DNA of 53,242 nt from an uncultured Christensenellaceae bacterium (lineage in GTDB: Bacteria > Bacillota > Clostridia > Christensenellales > UBA1242), in assembly GCA_910587225.1 (NCBI GenBank), contig CAJULT010000008.1:1-53242 (forward strand). Direction: 5' to 3'. Positions 34,897-41,139 of this stretch are shown here, one piece after another. Position 1 is the first letter of the stretch. Every line of letters starts with the position of its first letter. Under the pieces are notes generated by a model. It worked only from the letters and a program-made list of their open reading frames with translations. It had not been told where the DNA came from and ran no database searches. The position numbers and the translations under genes were made by a program.

Positions 34897-35154
34897 TTCA
34901 CTCTCTGCCTCAACGGTGTACTTCTTTCGTGTTGCCTCACCACCTCTAATATGTTTTTCAGCAAAATGTTCATCTAAAATATCTTGGGTTTGTTTGTACA
35001 AAGTAGCGTCAACATAATAAAGCCTCTTAGAAAGGTCATTATGGATGGTACTTTTACTAAACCCAAACTTTTTTGCAGCGCCTCTAATCGTGTCATGCGT
35101 GCCACAAATGTAAGTTGCCACCTCTTTCACCCTTTGAACTAAATAATCTCTCAT
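34894..35154 (-). CDS. spoIIID: Sporulation transcription factor SpoIIID
   Basis: 86 residues, the normal SpoIIID size. The HTH IRGAAKKFGFSKSTIHNDLSKR and the basic C-terminal tail (GGEATRKKY) are diagnostic. In spore-formers SpoIIID works in the mother cell after sigma-E, activating and repressing many genes including sigK, and this supports a spore-forming lineage. The start codon and ribosome site (GGAGG) lie in a long predicted stem-loop (35145-35189): the ATG is paired and the GGAGG sits in the loop. This may limit translation or act as a DNA operator. It lies downstream of acpP in the same direction, 65 nt away, without an intervening terminator, and a few kb from the SpoIIQ-like gene, near which it usually sits in clostridia. 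Confidence 0.95.
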   Translation of the reverse strand: MRDYLVQRVKEVATYICGTHDTIRGAAKKFGFSKSTIHNDLSKRLYYVDATLYKQTQDILDEHFAEKHIRGGEATRKKYTVEAESE

Positions 35155-35189
35155 GAGTTATACCTCCACGATATAACCTATGAGAGATT
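35145..35189 (-). promoter_or_regulatory. Stem-loop enclosing the spoIIID start codon
   Basis: In the mRNA sense, AATCTCTCAT (35189-35180) pairs perfectly with ATGAGAGATT (35154-35145), whose first three bases are the start codon. Inner GTTATA pairs with TATAAC; the loop is TCGTGGAGG, holding the Shine-Dalgarno. One mismatch and one G·U lie between the two stems. Confidence 0.75.
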
Positions 35190-35219
35190 TTGTCACATTA
35201 TGTCAAATCTTGTAGACAA

Positions 35220-35453
35220 TTACTTCTTGGCGCTGTCAATCATCTTAACAATTGCTGGAATCGTTTTAATGTCCTCCACCTTATCGTCAGGAATGCTAAG
35301 TCCAAATTCATCTTCGAGTGTCATAAGCATTTCAACTACGTCAAGAGAGTCTGCCCCCAAATCTTCAACGATATTTGCATCGTCCTTAATATCTTTAACT
35401 GAGATGCAAAGCTGCTCAGCAATTAAATTTTTTACTTTTTCAAGTGTGCTCAT
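35220..35453 (-). CDS. acpP: Acyl carrier protein
   Basis: 77 residues. The carrier motif GADSLDVVEML contains the Ser that receives 4'-phosphopantetheine, and the flanking helices (VEDLGADSLD, DEFGLSIPDDKVEDIKTI) are typical of fatty-acid ACP. It stands alone rather than in a fab operon. It has a strong own promoter (TTGACT-17-TATAAT) and GGAGG 8-9 nt before the ATG. Its neighbour at 35612 is an ACP-shaped protein without the Ser. Confidence 0.95.
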   Translation of the reverse strand: MSTLEKVKNLIAEQLCISVKDIKDDANIVEDLGADSLDVVEMLMTLEDEFGLSIPDDKVEDIKTIPAIVKMIDSAKK

Positions 35454-35479
35454 AAATTTCTTCCTCCAATTACAACTAT

Positions 35480-35508
35480 ATTATAAAGCATATGCAAAAT
35501 AAAGTCAA
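35480..35508 (-). promoter_or_regulatory. Promoter of acpP
   Basis: TTGACT (35503-35508), a 17-nt spacer and TATAAT (35480-35485) on the - strand, 26 nt before the ATG. Confidence 0.85.
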
Positions 35509-35611
35509 ATATTTTAATAAAAAATTTTTCTATCACTATTAATGGCTATATCCCTTTATTTTTCAGGCGAAAATAGCAAAATTGTGTGGTTTTTCCTAAA
35601 AAAATTTTATT

Positions 35612-35887
35612 TTAGATTTCATCGTACATTTCTAAAGCCATTTCAACAGCATACTCCTCTTCAGCACAAATTCCATATACTTCAAGAAGATAACTCAAAA
35701 TTTGATTAACCGACAACGCCTCAAAATCTAATAAGTTAACATGAAAATATCTATTAAACTCTGATAAAAAAACATCAAAATCTATTTCGTCAACATAATT
35801 AAAAAAGTTTTCGTCCGGAGATAAATAGTCTTTTGGAATATTTAAAAAGTCTGCTACAATTTCTTCAACTTTTTCCTTTACAGTCAT
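35612..35887 (-). CDS. ACP-like protein lacking the phosphopantetheine serine
   Basis: 91 residues, strongly acidic. Residues 1-72 align by eye with acyl carrier protein (VKEKVEEIVADFLNI against LEKVKNLIAEQLCI; PDENFFNYVDEIDFDVFLSEFNRYFHV against DANIVEDLGADSLDVVEMLMTLEDEFGL), but the DSL motif is replaced by DEIDF, so no prosthetic group can attach at that place. A 20-residue acidic tail follows. It has its own promoter (TTGACA-17-TATATT) and AAGGAG before the ATG, and lies 158 nt upstream of true acpP in the same direction. It may be an adaptor that mimics ACP, or a diverged duplicate. The fold assignment is inference from pattern only. Confidence 0.65.
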   Translation of the reverse strand: MTVKEKVEEIVADFLNIPKDYLSPDENFFNYVDEIDFDVFLSEFNRYFHVNLLDFEALSVNQILSYLLEVYGICAEEEYAVEMALEMYDEI

Positions 35888-35926
35888 TATTGACTCCTTA
35901 AAATAGAAATATCTTTTGCCTTTTTG

Positions 35927-35955
35927 AATATACCATATATCATGCCCATTGTCAA
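35927..35955 (-). promoter_or_regulatory. Promoter of the ACP-like gene
   Basis: TTGACA (35950-35955), a 17-nt spacer and TATATT (35927-35932) on the - strand. It directly abuts the terminator of the upstream gene. Confidence 0.8.
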
Positions 35956-35956
35956 T

Positions 35957-35987
35957 AAAAAAATCTCGGCTTCATGCCAAGATTTTT
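35957..35987 (-). terminator. Terminator of the 519-residue coiled-coil gene
   Basis: On the - strand AAATCTTGGC pairs with GCCGAGATTT around a 5-nt loop (one U·G) and a T run follows. The wobble only pairs on the - strand. Confidence 0.8.
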
Positions 35988-35993
35988 AATAAA

Positions 35994-37553
35994 TTAGTTT
36001 TGATCGTCCTCATCAGAACTTTCTTGCTCATCTTCATCATACTTATCAAGTTGCTCTTCATAAGCATTTCTCTTTTCACGCATGATTCTTTGAAGTTCAT
36101 TATACTCTTCCTCGCTTGACGCCTTAGCAGCCTCTACAACTTCATTCAAAATTCTATTCGCCATTACTGACACCGAAGATACAGTGAGTTCTTTTGCAAA
36201 GTTTTCATCTGCCACGCACTTATCTACTACCCTATTCATTATGTCAAATAATGCTGTAGATGCGTTTTCAGCAGCTTTGTCGGCCAGATTTTCAAGTTGA
36301 GCATTGCCTTTGATAAGGTTAATGTAGTTCGCATAAACTTCTTCAGAGAAAGTTGCACCATCATAGATAGGAAGCTGGCAATCAAGTTCCATTGCTTCAT
36401 AGAAATATTCGTTGTATGCTGCTTGTTTAACAAGTTCGTCAATCTTTATTGTATCGCCAATTTCATCTGATACAGCTAATCTTAATTGACATTCAGCATC
36501 TTCTTTTGCTGCTTTGAAGGTTTCTTTTCGGTTTTCAGAATTTCTTACGCCCTTTTCCGCAGCATATTCAATTGCCTCATCTTTCGCAAATTTATATTTT
36601 TCAGCCTTGTCTGCAATAACCTTTTTAATAACCTGTGCCTTAGCGCCCGCAACTACTTCATCAATCATACTGTTTGCAATAGTTGTCGCAGCGTCATCAT
36701 AAACCTTGTCAACCTCTTTATTTCCACCTTTGAAGAATGCAGTTGCAAGATCACTCGAAACTTTTTTGCGTGCTTTTTCACTATATAATTCTGCTATTTC
36801 AGCGCATGCTTTTGTTTTAGCGATTGCAGCTTCTGTTTCGCGGCGGTCAAGTTCTTCCTTAGCAGCTTCAATTGTAGCCTTCTCAATGGCAACAATTTCC
36901 TCATAGTATTTAGAATTTTCTTCAATAACCTTATCAAATTCTTCTACGGATTCAAAGTCCTCTGTTTGTGGAAGTCTAGCACGCACACCCTCTTTAGCAG
37001 CACGTTTAAACTTTTTAAGCCACTCAGCCTCACTTTCGGTAAAGAAAATAATAGGAAGGCAGGCAAAATCTTCAGGATTTTCACGTAAAATTTCAGACCA
37101 GTTAACCTCTTTTGGCATTTTGTCCCAAGTTGTTAAAAGTTGACGCTCTGCTCTATAATTAATAAAGGAAGAAACCATACCATTCTGAACAAAAGCAAAC
37201 TCTTTTTCTTCTCCTTCACTTTCATTTGTTTCAATATTTGTATAATTGCCGATAAGCTTTCCGCTATTGTGACCAAATACAACATACTTGCCGCCAATTT
37301 TAAATACATCAATACGGTTGTCAAAACCAGAAACTTCCTGTTCTTCTCTCAAGAAAAGCCCTGTCTTTGTGTTGAAGTATTTTGTCCCATCCTCAGAATT
37401 AAACTGATACCAGTTCTGCCCAGCATCTTTATAGTCATTTCCTTCAAAAAGAACTTCGCTGCCCTTCTTCAAAACTATCCCTTTTTCATTTGTAACAATT
37501 GTAAAACCAGTAGGAATAGAAAATTCATTATCTTTCTCAGGTGTGTTAATCAT
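35994..37553 (-). CDS. Acidic coiled-coil cytoplasmic protein, unknown
   Basis: 519 residues from the ATG at 37553, chosen because AAGGAGG lies 8 nt upstream; an 18-codon extension upstream has no such site and would overlap the promoter. Residues 1 to about 140 are beta-rich (GFTIVTNEKGIVLKKGSEVLF, then YFNTKTGLFLRE), with repeating KG and DG turns as in small barrel or WG-repeat proteins. The rest is long helices rich in Glu, Ala and Lys (EAAKEELDRRETEAAIAKTK), ending in an acidic tail. No signal peptide or membrane segment. No family recognised. A scaffold or spore-related structural protein would fit the neighbourhood, but nothing proves it. It has its own promoter and terminator. Confidence 0.75.
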   Translation of the reverse strand: MINTPEKDNEFSIPTGFTIVTNEKGIVLKKGSEVLFEGNDYKDAGQNWYQFNSEDGTKYFNTKTGLFLREEQEVSGFDNRIDVFKIGGKYVVFGHNSGKLIGNYTNIETNESEGEEKEFAFVQNGMVSSFINYRAERQLLTTWDKMPKEVNWSEILRENPEDFACLPIIFFTESEAEWLKKFKRAAKEGVRARLPQTEDFESVEEFDKVIEENSKYYEEIVAIEKATIEAAKEELDRRETEAAIAKTKACAEIAELYSEKARKKVSSDLATAFFKGGNKEVDKVYDDAATTIANSMIDEVVAGAKAQVIKKVIADKAEKYKFAKDEAIEYAAEKGVRNSENRKETFKAAKEDAECQLRLAVSDEIGDTIKIDELVKQAAYNEYFYEAMELDCQLPIYDGATFSEEVYANYINLIKGNAQLENLADKAAENASTALFDIMNRVVDKCVADENFAKELTVSSVSVMANRILNEVVEAAKASSEEEYNELQRIMREKRNAYEEQLDKYDEDEQESSDEDDQN

Positions 37554-37578
37554 TATAAACCTCCTTACCATTAGCACT

Positions 37579-37607
37579 ATGATACCACAACAATAGTCCG
37601 CTGTCAA
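37579..37607 (-). promoter_or_regulatory. Promoter of the 519-residue coiled-coil gene
   Basis: TTGACA (37602-37607), a 17-nt spacer and TATCAT (37579-37584) on the - strand, 26 nt before the ATG at 37553. It also supports the downstream start choice. Confidence 0.8.
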
Positions 37608-37631
37608 TAGGCAAAATTAAAAAAATTACAC

Positions 37632-37658
37632 AAAAAAAGCGGATTTTTCCGCTTTTAT
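37632..37658 (-). terminator. Terminator after the SpoIIQ-like gene
   Basis: AAAAGCGGA and TCCGCTTTT pair around TTTT and lead into a T run on the - strand, 26 nt after the stop codon of the gene at 37684. Confidence 0.8.
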
Positions 37659-37683
37659 TATATGATGGCGATTTTGTCCAGAG

Positions 37684-38241
37684 TTACTTATTTTGAAGGT
37701 CAAGATAGTTGTTTGGGTCAACCTTTTGATCATCTTTAAGCATGTAGAAATGAAGGTGTGCATCCTGTTCTGCCTCATCAGCTGCGCTCTTACTTGCATC
37801 ACCGATTCTTTGTCCACCTTTCACTTGTTGACCTTCGGTTACTAAAAGGTTTTTCTCAAGCGAAGAATATACACTTACAAGCCCGTCTGCATGAGTGATA
37901 GTTACGGTTGTTCCCTTCATATAGTCATCATCCACTTTTGTAACTTTGCCATCAAGCACACTATAAACATGTCCATCCTCACTTGTGAGGTCAATCGCAA
38001 GATGTGCTTCCCATTGGTTGAGGGTTATATTTTCTTGCAAAGCCGTGCTTGAATAGTCTTTGATAATGGTCGGGTTAGACATAGGCAAACTAAACGAAAG
38101 TGTAGGCCCACTTACATTAACTGCATTTTTGCCTCCAACCAATGCGGTGATAAGGAATGTAAGTGAAACTGCAAGCACCATCGCTCCTGCCGCTACATAC
38201 ACACCAAACCTACCAAAGAACTCCTTAATTTTTGTTTTCAT
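37684..38241 (-). CDS. M23 family membrane-anchored endopeptidase-like protein (SpoIIQ-like)
   Basis: 185 residues: one N-terminal membrane helix (about 13-36), a linker, then a LytM/M23 domain with the metal ligands visible as AHLAID (H-x3-D, Ala where HxGxD has Gly) and AHLHF (HxH). Canonical M23 strands VYSVLDGKVTKV, TVTITHADGLVSVYSSL and GQQVKGGQRIGD are present. All ligands are kept, so a Zn-dependent endopeptidase is possible. SpoIIQ, the forespore half of the SpoIIQ-SpoIIIAH channel, has this topology and in clostridia usually lies next to spoIIID, here 2.5 kb away. GGAGGT precedes the ATG. A plain cell-wall hydrolase is the alternative. Confidence 0.75.
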   Translation of the reverse strand: MKTKIKEFFGRFGVYVAAGAMVLAVSLTFLITALVGGKNAVNVSGPTLSFSLPMSNPTIIKDYSSTALQENITLNQWEAHLAIDLTSEDGHVYSVLDGKVTKVDDDYMKGTTVTITHADGLVSVYSSLEKNLLVTEGQQVKGGQRIGDASKSAADEAEQDAHLHFYMLKDDQKVDPNNYLDLQNK

Positions 38242-38294
38242 AATTACCTCCTGCCCTTTTATTGACGTAAATTTAAGAATTTATACACTAATTT

Positions 38295-38768
38295 TTAAAA
38301 TCCGATAAGTATCATTGGAAAGCCCACAAGCGTTTCATCCTCTTTAAAAGCAATCTGGACATTCACCTTTTTACCATCAACAATTCTATAATCTTTTTCT
38401 TTGGCGTAATAGCCTGTTATAACCCGCGTTCCCTCAATGGTAGCTGGAGGAAAGGAAAAGTTAATATACTTTGACAAAATTTCCTGCTCGGCTACGCTCT
38501 TATCAAAGTGCAATACGTAACCTTTTATATTCCCAATTTCCTTTTTTACCTTAGCTGCTTTATCACTAGCTACCTTGATAAAGTAATCATCTCCGCTCTG
38601 CACAACCTGCGCACCCTCACCCTCGTAACTTTCGCTAGTTACAAAGGTAACGCTTTTAGCCTCAAAAGCATCATAGTCAGCCCTTCCTAAAAAAGCAAAG
38701 GAGATTAGCATTCCACAGACAACTAAAAAAACAACAATCCTTTTCATAAAAGAATTGTTGTCTTTCAT
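38295..38768 (-). CDS. Single-pass membrane protein upstream of the SpoIIQ-like gene, unknown
   Basis: 157 residues from the ATG at 38768; an in-frame TTG at 38783 and an ATG at 38747 are alternatives, and none has a clear ribosome site. There is one membrane helix (MKRIVVFLVVCGMLISFAFLG), then an exported alpha/beta domain (AKSVTFVTSESYEGEGAQVV, YIKVASDKAAKVKKEIGNIKG) ending in a hydrophobic strand (GFPMILIGF). No family recognised. It is 53 nt upstream of the M23 gene and 24 nt downstream of the Pro-rich gene, in one run of small membrane proteins. A sporulation-membrane role is a guess from context. Confidence 0.7.
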   Translation of the reverse strand: MKDNNSFMKRIVVFLVVCGMLISFAFLGRADYDAFEAKSVTFVTSESYEGEGAQVVQSGDDYFIKVASDKAAKVKKEIGNIKGYVLHFDKSVAEQEILSKYINFSFPPATIEGTRVITGYYAKEKDYRIVDGKKVNVQIAFKEDETLVGFPMILIGF

Positions 38769-38792
38769 ATTAATAAAATTCAAAATTTAATA

Positions 38793-39089
38793 TCAAAAAA
38801 TGAGGAAATATGCACAAACAATAGCACCCGCGAAACAAATCGCACTAGCAGCAATAAGAATTACCTTTTGTAAAGGAAAAGATTTTTTATTATTTACTAC
38901 TTGTTCTTCGGTTTGTACGGGTCTAATTTCAGGCTGCACATTTTCATTTTCTTCTCTTGGCTGAGGCTTAGCAGGAGCGTAATTAATCCCACTGCCTTGA
39001 TTTTCCACCTGTGGTCTAATAGGCGGACGAGGCGGAATATGTGGTCTTGGCGGTGGTGGCGGTGGCGGAAATCTACGACTAGTATCCAT
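38793..39089 (-). CDS. Proline-rich tail-anchored membrane protein
   Basis: 98 residues. The first 30 residues are mostly Pro and Arg (FPPPPPPPRPHIPPRPPIRP), a polar Glu/Gln linker follows (about 30-70), and one C-terminal membrane helix ends the protein (VILIAASAICFAGAIVCAYF). The N-terminus is thus probably cytoplasmic. AAGGAGA lies 7-8 nt before the ATG. Runs of Pro often bind SH3-like or EVH-like partners and can stall ribosomes without EF-P. It lies 21 nt after the preceding gene and is likely co-transcribed. No family recognised. Confidence 0.75.
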   Translation of the reverse strand: MDTSRRFPPPPPPPRPHIPPRPPIRPQVENQGSGINYAPAKPQPREENENVQPEIRPVQTEEQVVNNKKSFPLQKVILIAASAICFAGAIVCAYFLIF

Positions 39090-39110
39090 AACTTTCTCCT
39101 TATAGCCTAA

Positions 39111-39698
39111 TTATATAGCCTCTTCGCCCACATTGTCAAATGTTTGCGGTATATTTAGAGGGTTAACGCCCCAAACTGTTTCCACATCTAAATCAGCATC
39201 AAGCGCCTCAACAAGCACGGTCATAATATACTTTTTATTACTTTGAAGGCGACTTCCTTCTCCGACTACAACATGGCTGCAAAGTCCTACTTTTCCTTGC
39301 TCAATTAACGTTCCATTGTAGTAATAATACCCGTCTTCCCCTAAAAACCAGTTTGAATTTGTAATCATTTCCATATTAGCAAGAGTGCTGCCCGCCATAA
39401 AAACATAAATTTTTGCACGCAGATAAACTTTCTTGTCCTGTCCACTGTTTTTCACATTTATAACTTGCGGCAACTTTTCCCCTTCCAAATAGCCGCCCGA
39501 AAAGGCAAAACTGCAACTTGACGCGCTGTTGGCTGGGAGCGAAACATCACAACTAATCCCGAGTTCCAGTTCATTACCTTGTGACAAATCAGTAGAGTAG
39601 TACCATCCGCTCAAACCAAGATAAATACTGATGCCGAGTAGCACCGCAAGAGAAATGCAAGCAAAAAGCCAACCATAGTTAGAATTAATCTTTTTCAT
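39111..39698 (-). CDS. Exported beta-rich membrane-anchored protein, unknown
   Basis: 195 residues with one N-terminal membrane helix (about 9-32, WLFACISLAVLLGISIYLGL). A beta-rich domain follows (ISCDVSLPANSASSCSFAFSG, QVINVKNSGQDKKVYLRAKIYVF), which recalls the jelly-roll of TasA/camelysin-type proteins, though the similarity is weak and no SipW-type signal is evident. Two close Cys could pair. The start has no clear Shine-Dalgarno. It lies 28 nt after the flippase gene, so it is probably co-transcribed with it. Confidence 0.7.
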   Translation of the reverse strand: MKKINSNYGWLFACISLAVLLGISIYLGLSGWYYSTDLSQGNELELGISCDVSLPANSASSCSFAFSGGYLEGEKLPQVINVKNSGQDKKVYLRAKIYVFMAGSTLANMEMITNSNWFLGEDGYYYYNGTLIEQGKVGLCSHVVVGEGSRLQSNKKYIMTVLVEALDADLDVETVWGVNPLNIPQTFDNVGEEAI

Positions 39699-39726
39699 AA
39701 CTTTATGTTGGCTTTATTTTTAGCTT

Positions 39727-41085
39727 TTATACAGGGCGTTTAGTCTGCGCTTTACGCCTCTTAGATCGTTGCGCTCTAAAACGATTTATCTGTTCTTGTT
39801 TAAAATACTGGCTTTCCTCAGCAAGCTCAGCTTTTCGTTTTTGCCATCTATACTTGCGATTGCCGTAGGCAAAATCGTAAGTTACAAGAATTATACCTTG
39901 CAATAGGTAAATGTAATAGGACATAAATCGCCACATAAGTAGTGCCCAGAATAACGCACCACCGGCAAAGTAGAATTCAAACATAACTTGGAAGGAAATT
40001 TCACTAACGCCCGACCCACCCGGCAATGGGAAGAAGCTGGCAGCAAGGTCAATAAGAATTGCCATTACGAAGAAGTGCATGAATAGCCCGCCTTCAAAGC
40101 CTTTAAACATAGCATAAATGAAATATGGCATCATGTATTGAACGCAAAGTTTTATCAACGAGAGTAAGAACAATACCATAAAGTCTTTAAAGGACTTAGC
40201 ATACTGCTGCATAACACTTTGGAAGTCTTCGATATACTTTGATACTTTTTCATATTGCTTTTCATAGTTCTTAATTATCTTCATTTTTTGAAGAAGTTTC
40301 AAAACTTTTACTACCAGCTTTCGCCCTACTTTCTTGGAAATGGAAAGGAAGATGACCATAAAAAGCATGAAACTGCCAAGTACAAAGCCAATTACGGACA
40401 TTACCGATACAAAGGAGTTGTAATCCTTATTTGTGAATGAAACAATCATACATATAAAGCTTACAAGTACCCAAACTATCTGCGAGAATGTATACCTAGC
40501 AAGCGGAACAGAAAGCGCAGCATGAAGTGGAACATCATGACTATTTAGATAGGTCACCTGAAAAGGTTGCCCGCCAGTTGCAAGAGGAGTAACCGCGTCA
40601 TAATATCTACCGAGTGCGTTTACTTTAAAAGCAAGTGCTGGCCGTCCCCGTCCAGTAGACTTTTTAAGTAGATAAGCTGATAAAAGCATATCACTTACTG
40701 TTATTACTCCAAACAGCAAGAATAAGATTAACACTGGGAGTAAATTTATATTAAGTTCGCTAAGTGGTGTAAATTCTTTACCTAAAAGGTTATAAAGTAA
40801 GATACCCGCTACGACTAAAATATTTGCTACAAAGCCTAGTATGTTCCAAAGTTTTTTCTTCTTACCCTTATTTTTTGAAACTGACTGCTCTGCTGTATCA
40901 AGCTTATTCTGTTGCTCGCTAGAATCTTTTTGCTTTACTCTTCTATTAAAATATTTCACTTCTGATTTAATTAAACCGCAAGTTGAACGCTCTGCTTCCG
41001 CGCTTACGCCTTCACCATTAAAACGAAAAACGCAGCCCTCGACGAGGGTTTCCCTGTTTGAAATTGTGGTTGCGCTTTTTCTCAT
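39727..41085 (-). CDS. LPG-synthase-type (UPF0104) integral membrane flippase
   Basis: 452 residues from the ATG at 41085. A charged cytoplasmic N-terminus (about 90 residues, KNKGKKKKLW at its end) precedes about 8 membrane helices of the lysylphosphatidylglycerol synthase transmembrane/AglD family. Conserved family marks include a GRGRPALAFKVNALGRYYDAVTPLATGGQPFQ segment and FFPLPGGSGVSEISF. A long basic tail ends the protein. Such proteins move lipids or lipid-linked sugars across the membrane; there is no MprF catalytic domain. The ATG lies 6 nt after a -10 box without a ribosome site, so it is probably leaderless; a start at 41121 would lie inside the prsA-type terminator. Confidence 0.85.
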   Translation of the reverse strand: MRKSATTISNRETLVEGCVFRFNGEGVSAEAERSTCGLIKSEVKYFNRRVKQKDSSEQQNKLDTAEQSVSKNKGKKKKLWNILGFVANILVVAGILLYNLLGKEFTPLSELNINLLPVLILFLLFGVITVSDMLLSAYLLKKSTGRGRPALAFKVNALGRYYDAVTPLATGGQPFQVTYLNSHDVPLHAALSVPLARYTFSQIVWVLVSFICMIVSFTNKDYNSFVSVMSVIGFVLGSFMLFMVIFLSISKKVGRKLVVKVLKLLQKMKIIKNYEKQYEKVSKYIEDFQSVMQQYAKSFKDFMVLFLLSLIKLCVQYMMPYFIYAMFKGFEGGLFMHFFVMAILIDLAASFFPLPGGSGVSEISFQVMFEFYFAGGALFWALLMWRFMSYYIYLLQGIILVTYDFAYGNRKYRWQKRKAELAEESQYFKQEQINRFRAQRSKRRKAQTKRPV

Positions 41086-41091
41086 ATTATT

Positions 41092-41121
41092 ATAATAACA
41101 AAAATAAATAGCCCTTGTCAA
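41092..41121 (-). promoter_or_regulatory. Promoter of the flippase gene, overlapping the upstream terminator
   Basis: TTGACA (41116-41121) lies largely in the loop of the preceding terminator hairpin; then an 18-nt spacer and TATTAT (41092-41097). Only AATAAT separates it from the ATG. Confidence 0.65.
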
Positions 41122-41135
41122 ACTTTCAAGGGCTA
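41109..41135 (-). terminator. Terminator of the PrsA-like gene
   Basis: TAGCCCTTG and CAAGGGCTA pair perfectly around a 9-nt loop, with a T-rich run following on the - strand. It lies 4 nt after the stop codon at 41140. Confidence 0.85.
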
Positions 41136-41139
41136 AATT

